Of a stretch of 64,000 nucleotides of DNA, positions 57,732 through 64,000 are shown piece by piece. A program made the translations under genes and the position numbers. Each line of letters begins with the position of its first letter. The first letter of the stretch is position 1. Origin of the DNA: Lasioglossum baleicum (taxonomy: Eukaryota; Arthropoda; Insecta; Hymenoptera; Halictidae); assembly GCF_051020765.1 (NCBI RefSeq), contig NC_134935.1:13517579-13581578 (forward strand), in the 5' to 3' direction. Below the pieces are notes generated by a model, which saw only the letters and a list, made by a program, of their open reading frames with translations, ran no database searches and had not been told where the DNA came from.

Positions 57732-58171
57732 CAGTGTGAGACACCTAACGTCACCACCTCAAATATCTTTGTTGTTTAAAAATAAAAATTTCCGAACTTT
57801 TTTACTGCAATGTATAGCCAATCGATAACTGATTGACTTTTGTTTAAAATATTTTTTTTGTCAGATTATCGCAAGTAAATTGAAAAGGCCACCTTCATTT
57901 TTGTAAATGGTACTTCAAGGTTATCCGAAGGTATACTAGGTCGTTGAATTTGTCTTGATAAGGGTTATAATATTTTTAAGTCCAAAATACCAAATGCCAT
58001 TTAAAAAAATGAAGGTGACCTTGATATCTCTAAAAGAATCACATAAAAACAAAAATATTTTTGGTATCATGTGAGCCCCACTGAAGCATTCAACTTTTTC
58101 CTTCAGACATTTTACGTATCTTTAAAAACGACAAAGATATTTGAGGTGGCAACGTTAGGTGACTCACCCTG
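57732..58171. mobile_element. Second CAGGGTG foldback, left arm partly replaced
   Basis: The right half (about 57990-58171) closely matches the right half of 36136-36745: GAAGGTGACCTTGATATCTCTAAAA, TTTTTGGTATCATGTGAGC, TTCAGACATTTTACGTATCTTTAAA, ATATTTGAGGTGGCAACGTTAGGTGACTCACCCTG (given here in separated pieces). The left end (CAGTGTGAGACACCTAACG through CAAATATCTTTGTTG) pairs with it for about 45 bp. Then about 100 bp (57785-57885) is unrelated to either arm before pairing resumes at GGCCACCTTCATTTTTGTAAATGG. TATA precedes and TATG follows. Non-autonomous, with no coding frame. Confidence 0.8.
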
Positions 58172-61100
58172 TATGTTGTTCTTTCTTATGACAAAGACAA
58201 TTTAGTTTTTAGTTTTAAAGACGATTTATTCATGCTTTAACCCAAAATAAAACACGTTCAAAGTATTTAATTATCATTTGTGAAAATGAATTTGTTTCAT
58301 CAAGTAATTTTGTGCTCATACATATGTACAAATGTAATGTTTCAGCTTGGAATAATATGTATAAATGCAGATGCTTGCAGTGAAAATAAAGTACTAACGT
58401 CACCAATCTTTCTCGCCAAACCCATTACGCTCCATTCCACGGATTTGTGACGCAAATCCAGAGTGCAATTATTACCGCTGCGCAGCGGTGTGGCAGCTGT
58501 CCGATCGTTTTAAGAATTGCGCAATCGAGCCGAGCGACACGAATCCATTGCGAGGCTGTTGGTAGGGGTTGCGAATAAGTACACGTAGGTTGTCGACTGC
58601 CGGGGGTTGCCAGGTATCTGGGAATATAGGTGGAACAGAGGCAGAAGGGGGCAGCGAGCGTAACTCGGTGTATCCACTGGCATTCGTTCCAGCCCCACTC
58701 TAGCCAGAGAATTGGATCGCACGTACAGATATCGCTGGGTCTGAACGCGCGACGAGTTTTAAGGGTATCAAAGGACAGGATATTAAAATCTCTCGCTCTC
58801 GTAGAGCAGCAGCCAGCTACTGAGAAACGGAATTTCGCGTGCGAATCCGCCGCGTGAGGTATCGTTGTTAGGACGTCGTCGAGCGTGTCGTATTTTATAA
58901 AATACTCGGGCATTCGTCGAGCCTCCCACGCCTAGCAGCATTACTCGATCCAGAACTGGGCTTCCATTTTCGGGGTTTAATTTCGGGGAAAAATGAAATG
59001 GCACTAGCATGCTCTCAGTTCCATTCTAATAGCGCCTTCTTTAATCATTATTTTAGGACCTGGTGGAAATTTTCAGTAGGACCTATTTGTTAACAGAATT
59101 GTAGCTCTGCTGTAAATGTGATGATAATAATTCAATTTTAGGTCGAGTAAATTATCAAAAGTGCAATTGCTGTTCTTACAAAAATGCATCCCTCCAATGA
59201 ACTGGTGCAGAATCAAGGATTCGTTAGGTAAATCGCGGGCTAAAACTGTAGGAGAGTTTCTTCGTTAATTTCGAAGACGGGTACGAGATATGATAACGAA
59301 GTTCCTCGATATTCGAGAATCCTTCCTCTTTTTTCTTTAACGAGGAAGCATCTTCTGAGAGGAATAAGATAGAGCGGCAAGGGGTGAGGGGGGAGGGAGA
59401 AGAAGATTATTTAAGAGACGGCGAAGCACGAATTGGCGAATGGCTCGCCGATATCGTCTTAACGAGCGGAATATTTATAAAATAATTACTCGGTCACCAA
59501 GCGCTGCCGGCTGTGCTCAGTGCGGCTACAAACGAGGAAATCGTGGCACTTTCTTCGGCGAAGCCATCTTTGAGGCTCAGACAATGAGCATCGCGATGCA
59601 ACGGTGAAAGAGTACACCGAAAAGAATACGATACACTTATAATTGCTGCTCGAGGTGGAGGATTCTTCTCGAGTGGAAACCTTAATACGAATTTAATCTG
59701 CTCTGCTCGATTGTGTGAGGGCGACGATGTTAAGTATTTTCGAAACGTTTGCGCAACCACGGAGCCTTTTTTATTATTAGGAGACTGCGGATCTTTATGC
59801 ATTTGGGGCATGCGCAAATGAATGAAATTCGATAAAATCTGCATACGAATAAAAATTTAAAGCACTTTTGTTCCATTTATGTCGGAATTCATCAATTCTG
59901 CACGGAAAAATTTTTTTCCTTAATTTGGTTGTCATATCAAATTTAAAATTTACATATTAAGGTATATAATTATTATGTTTCTGATAAAAATGTGCAGGTG
60001 AAACATAAAACGATATTTTCCAGTAATGAAAATTATTGACAGAAGAAACTAAGTTCTGTTTTTCACCATTTTATAGTCTCGTTATTATGTAGAAGTATAT
60101 CCGCTCCGGTAGTGAATCTTCAAATATTTTTAGAAACTGCTATTTGAATTTCCGGTCTTGATAGGATTAAATGTGATTCGATGCGACAGTAATAATGAAG
60201 ATTGAAATGGAGCTGTTCATTCGATCATAAGCTATTTCCTGTAATTATTAGACGATATGTGCTGTAATTGCAATCACAATTGCAGATTCGTAACCAGTAA
60301 TGAGTAAGTAATTCCGTTAATTATTACATTGCGAATTTGCATTCAATACTAAATTTAGGGAAATTATATAATTTTGCTTAATACTGATTGTACAAATGAA
60401 TTTTGAGTTTATCTTTGATTCTTTCAAAATATCTGTGAGGTTTCGAATTTGTATTAGGTGTTGCATATTCAGGGCTTTAATAATTACTTGATGCAAATGG
60501 ATGTACACTATCGATTTCTGTCCATTAATTTTACAAAATTTTTATCACGTATATCTACACTCTAGCCATTAGTGACTGTCAATATAGTAGACAGTGGGCC
60601 ATCGATCACTAAATAAACTGACACTCTTTCGAAGATAAATTTATAAAATCCGAGACTATATATAACAAAAATCAAATTCTATGAAATTCTACGAAATTTT
60701 ACATCCTGATCTGCAGTAGTAGCAAAAATATCTTCGTTCCATTAATCCAATCACATTTTACCAAAGTTCAAATCTCTTTTTACAAATTAATTCGCTTATT
60801 TCTGGTGACCCGAATTTGAACGAATGAGGCAGATGTCTCAAGAAGGAAATATCTATTTTTTGTGAGAAAAGTAAATTTCTTAAAGATTCCTGTAGCTAAC
60901 TTCTTCCAACAGTCTCAGCAGAATTTTAAGAACGGCAGATATCTCACATGAACAATGAAGAAATTACTTGATTTACTGAATTACAAAAACTGTACCTACG
61001 AGCAGATTGAACTGGATATAATTACACGACTAAACAAAAGTATAGTTAGAATATCAGTCAGTCACCCCTTCTCACAAAAAAATTGTATTTCCAAAAAAAG

Positions 61101-61725
61101 GAATACCTCTGTAAAACGGACGAGGCGAACGTCGAAGCGATTCAAAATTAAGCGACAAAAAGGTGCCATAATTCAAGAGGAGCTCGCCACCGGCACGGCT
61201 GGCGGTGTCGTCTAACAGATCGCTCGTTGAGCCGGAAACGAAAGATTTGCGAGCGGTCTCGCGCGGCGTCGTTTCCTATCTAGGCGTGGGCGTCGTCGCT
61301 CGCGGCGACTTTATTCGCGCTGCTGGAATTGATTATTATTACTGGCGATAATCCGCGACGAAGACAGCCGGCAAACTAACGCGCGGCATGGCGGGGGAGA
61401 GCCCAGAGGCGGACACAAATTTAGCCGAGATTCAACGCAACTCGTGCTCGCGCCCACGCGCGGAATTTAAATGGAAAGTTACAGTTTTAATTCAAACTCG
61501 CCGGGAACTCTCCTTTATCGCGATGTAACCGGACGAAAGCAGCAACGAAAGCGAAGGTGCATTCTGCAAGGGGGACGCGCGGGGGCAACTTTGACCCCCC
61601 CAGGGAGCCAGGAGAGCGCTCGGACAACTGTGCGCTGCGTCGCAAAGCTTTAACGAGCCGTGCGCCGCGTCCGGGAAACAAATGACACCGGACGTTTTCA
61701 CGATTCGCGCTGTCCGTGCCGTATA
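58172..61725. other. Non-coding stretch, largely AT-rich
   Basis: No gene is recognised. A palindrome CCGCTGCGCAGCGG lies near 58477-58490. 58480-58920 is GC-richer with a 162-codon minus-strand frame overlapped by two others. 59850-60950 is strongly AT-rich. TAGACAGTGGGCCATCG at about 60588 weakly resembles a CAGTGGGC terminus. An 86-codon frame at 60955-61215 in AT-rich DNA has a basic C-terminal half but no known domain. Confidence 0.5.
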
Positions 61726-61900
61726 CAGGCTGTCCAAAAAATCTGGGACCGATTTAAAAACCTTTCCACAGTTGCACCAAAACACGTGTAACAATTCTAT
61801 GAGTCATTGGCTCCAAAATTTGCGGAACTATTCTATGGACCATCCTACAGCGGCTCTAAAAACTTCTTTGCTCGAAACGTTCGGTCATTCTGCAGTGTGA
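61726..61900 (+). mobile_element. Probable single terminus of a CAGG(G/C)TGTCC element
   Basis: TA|CAGGCTGTCCAAAAAATCTGGGACCG begins at 61726 (split TA|CAGGCTGTCC, AAAAAATCTGGGA). This matches the CAGGGTGTCCCGAAA-type end at 22968 with one substitution. No second end is seen, so the right boundary is arbitrary. A 72-codon frame overlapping it is not recognisable as transposase. Confidence 0.4.
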
Positions 61901-64000
61901 CGCTCACAAGTTTGTACTGCTTATCAGGGCTACTCATAAAGGTTCGTCCTAAATGACGAATACTCATTTCTTGCAATAGTACACACAGATACAAAAAGGG
62001 ATACTCTACGGACAAACCTCGTACTAATCAAGGCAAGAAACGTTTCCGTGATTCAGGCTCTTACCAAATGTTCTCAAATCGCCATCTGCATGGTAACACA
62101 ATTCCCGACAATTTAAAATCAATCCGATGAATTCCCATTGTCCGCCATTCTCATTCCGAGGATAGCTCGTCGAGGGTGCAGGGCTGGCCACTCGATCTAG
62201 TCGTAAGAACGTCGCCGGTGTCGAATCTACGGTTTTCGTAAGTGTTCCAGATCGAGGTGACCCAAATGAACGAAGCGAGCGTTGAGTCTGACTAGGAAAA
62301 GGGTGTAGGTGGGTGATGGTAGGTTGGTTCTCCAACAATCGCGTATTAAACGTGACGAGAGGGCGCGCGTCGATATCACCGTGGGCGATTGTTCCCGTTT
62401 TCTGAAGAGGCGAGGTGAGGCGAAGCGGCGTTCCAATTCCGACGGATTCGGTCGCGGCTGAAAAGCTGGAGAGGACGCGGTGAAACGGTTCCCGCGACTA
62501 AGCTCCCCCGGCCCCGACAATCGCGTCCCGAATGAATCCTGTCGTCGGCCATATATCGCATTGTAGGAGCGCATTGTGCGCGAGTTTCTGCAGGCTTCCC
62601 TAATGACTCGGGACTGTCTCGCGAGCGAGACACGACAGAGACTTGGATCCAGAAGCGTGGAGCGCGCGTTTCAACCCCCGGCTAGCACCGCCAACCCCCT
62701 CCTCTCTGCCAACCTCTTCCCACCCAACGGCTGCCACGACCCTGCCGCGAACGCACGGTTCCAAGCCTTTGTTTACGCGTCTGTCTTAATACGGCCACGT
62801 AATGGCAGAGTTATGCTCCCGCTCGCCACACACGGGCCGCACGCCTATGATTCTCCGTCACCGTCTCTCTCGCCGCTCTCATGCGTGTACTCATTCGGCT
62901 GGCAAGAGTTGTTCCTCTTGCTGGCAACGAACCACGAAATTCCCCGGGCCGCGCTATTGTTGCCTCGCTGAAAATTATCTTCTCAGAATTCCGCTCCGAC
63001 GTTTTCCTACCCGACGACCGCCGTCCCTTTTAGATGTTCGTTATCGCGGTCGCCTACCGTTTCCAGGAGAATACGCGTGCGTTTTGTCTCGACTACCGAG
63101 CCTCGGACTCTGCTTGAATTTAGTGAATACTGATTTCTGTTTAGACTCTTGGACCAGGCATAGGTTGATCGGGATGCGTACACTGCTAATCTTTATGCAA
63201 TTATAGCTTCAGAAAATTCATTTTCATCGTCATGATCTTCAGATTCGACTTTCTTAAAATTAAAAATTGCATGGACAAATCTGGAGGATCGTCTCGAGGA
63301 GCGTCGCACAGGGAAATGACGAAGCGTTCGCAGACACTTATCGGAATGACGACGTGGATCGATCTCGACGGGGTTCGCCGGGACCGTAAACACCGTCGAG
63401 TATCAAGAGCGCGATCTTCGGGGCTGGCTCGTGTCGCGCCCCATCAAAGTCTCCTCTGTTCCACCCTTAAGTGGGTGCGGGCCCCCGGCGCGGCGCAGCG
63501 CGGCGTTTCTACGCGTAGCTCACCCTCCACGAAGCGTTCACGGCCGATTCCTGTCGTGGAAATGGAGTAGCCTCGGAGATGTCACGCTCATAATGCCACT
63601 TGACTGTGATTCGATCACGGCAACGCCTCTCTCGGCCGACCTGCCGCCGCCGGTGAAAACCACTTACGACTACTTTGCTTTCATTACGGGCAATCTTGTC
63701 TTTCGGGACGGGGGGCCGATGCGAATCGATGGGGAGGGAGAACGACCACCCCTCAAGCTTTCGGCAACTCTCCATTTTTAGTCCGACCTTGACGCTCGAA
63801 GAGACGCACTAAGTTCAAATTAAACTAAACACGAAAATTAAATAAACACATAGATTGAACAATGAATAACTTCACGATCAAGTATGCAACATGTAATACG
63901 ACAGTAGTACTCACACGGCTAAAGAATTCTGTATACAGTCAGAATTTAATGTGGTCGAACAAACACGTTCATATTGGAAACTAGGAAACAATTATGCTAT
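61901..64000. other. Non-coding CpG-rich stretch, no gene recognised
   Basis: No gene is recognised. CpG-rich 62140-63120 and 63270-63780. A 7-bp hairpin GTCTCGC/GCGAGAC near 62608-62623. Overlapping frames up to 134 codons lie on both strands. The last 200 bp are AT-rich. Confidence 0.5.

Noticed and set aside
60588..60605. GACAGTGGGCC as a possible Tc1-like terminus
   Set aside because: Only about 8 bp match the CAGTGGGCAACG end and there is no TA directly at the boundary.
1..64000. CRISPR arrays, operons, ribosome-binding sites or phage genes
   Set aside because: None of the expected spacing, repeat or gene-packing patterns is present; the sequence looks eukaryotic.

Overview
This window looks like non-coding eukaryotic DNA, most likely from an insect and probably a hymenopteran (bee, ant or wasp). 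That assignment is an inference. It rests on the mosaic of CpG-rich and AT-rich blocks with no CpG depletion visible by eye, the absence of closely packed or operon-like genes, and many short TA-flanked foldback elements with CAGGGTG ends of a kind I associate with hymenopteran genomes. I recognise no protein-coding gene, tRNA, rRNA or known microRNA in the 64 kb. The longest open frames (up to about 250 codons) lie in GC-rich blocks, overlap each other in several frames, resemble no family I know, and are what chance gives when stop codons are rare. One weak exon candidate (47012-47240) is listed at low confidence.

The supportable content is repetitive DNA. (1) Foldback elements with TA/TATA-flanked CAGGGTG ends: an almost complete 610-bp palindrome at 36136-36745, a second copy with one rebuilt arm at 57732-58171, and single-ended or fragmentary relatives near 5452, 22652, 22762, 22968, 26844 (reverse) and 61726. 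(2) A second, unrelated large foldback at 32433-33002 with 220-bp arms. A fragment of it at 44421-44533 preserves a terminus of the form CAGTGGGCAACGAAAG, as in Tc1/mariner-type elements. (3) A 70-bp pogo/Tigger-like miniature element at 3375-3444, with a solo end at 4421-4446. (4) A tandem duplication carrying a mariner-like end at 21556-21703. (5) Three unrelated hairpins of 186-192 bp at 7771-7956, 21851-22042 and 25580-25765.

Tandem arrays are the other theme. A strongly drifted array with a unit of about 17 bp (type AAGGGTCATAGGAATGC) occurs at 38630-39178 and again, in the opposite orientation, at 17836-18235; a third array of similar unit length lies at 55395-55543. A three-unit array of about 170 bp lies at 28640-29035, with a dispersed relative at 41250-41325. 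Minor arrays and simple repeats are listed individually.

Between the repeats, the window alternates AT-rich stretches with nothing recognisable and GC-rich, CpG-rich blocks (for example 24600-25190, 26900-27330, 36850-37680, 41400-42330, 43900-44380, 49700-50090). Some of these carry TAATTA-type and TTTATGG/ACAATAAAG-type motifs that would fit developmental enhancers. The window is best read as a large intergenic region or intron shaped by repeated insertion and decay of small DNA transposons. Which gene, if any, it belongs to cannot be told from the sequence.
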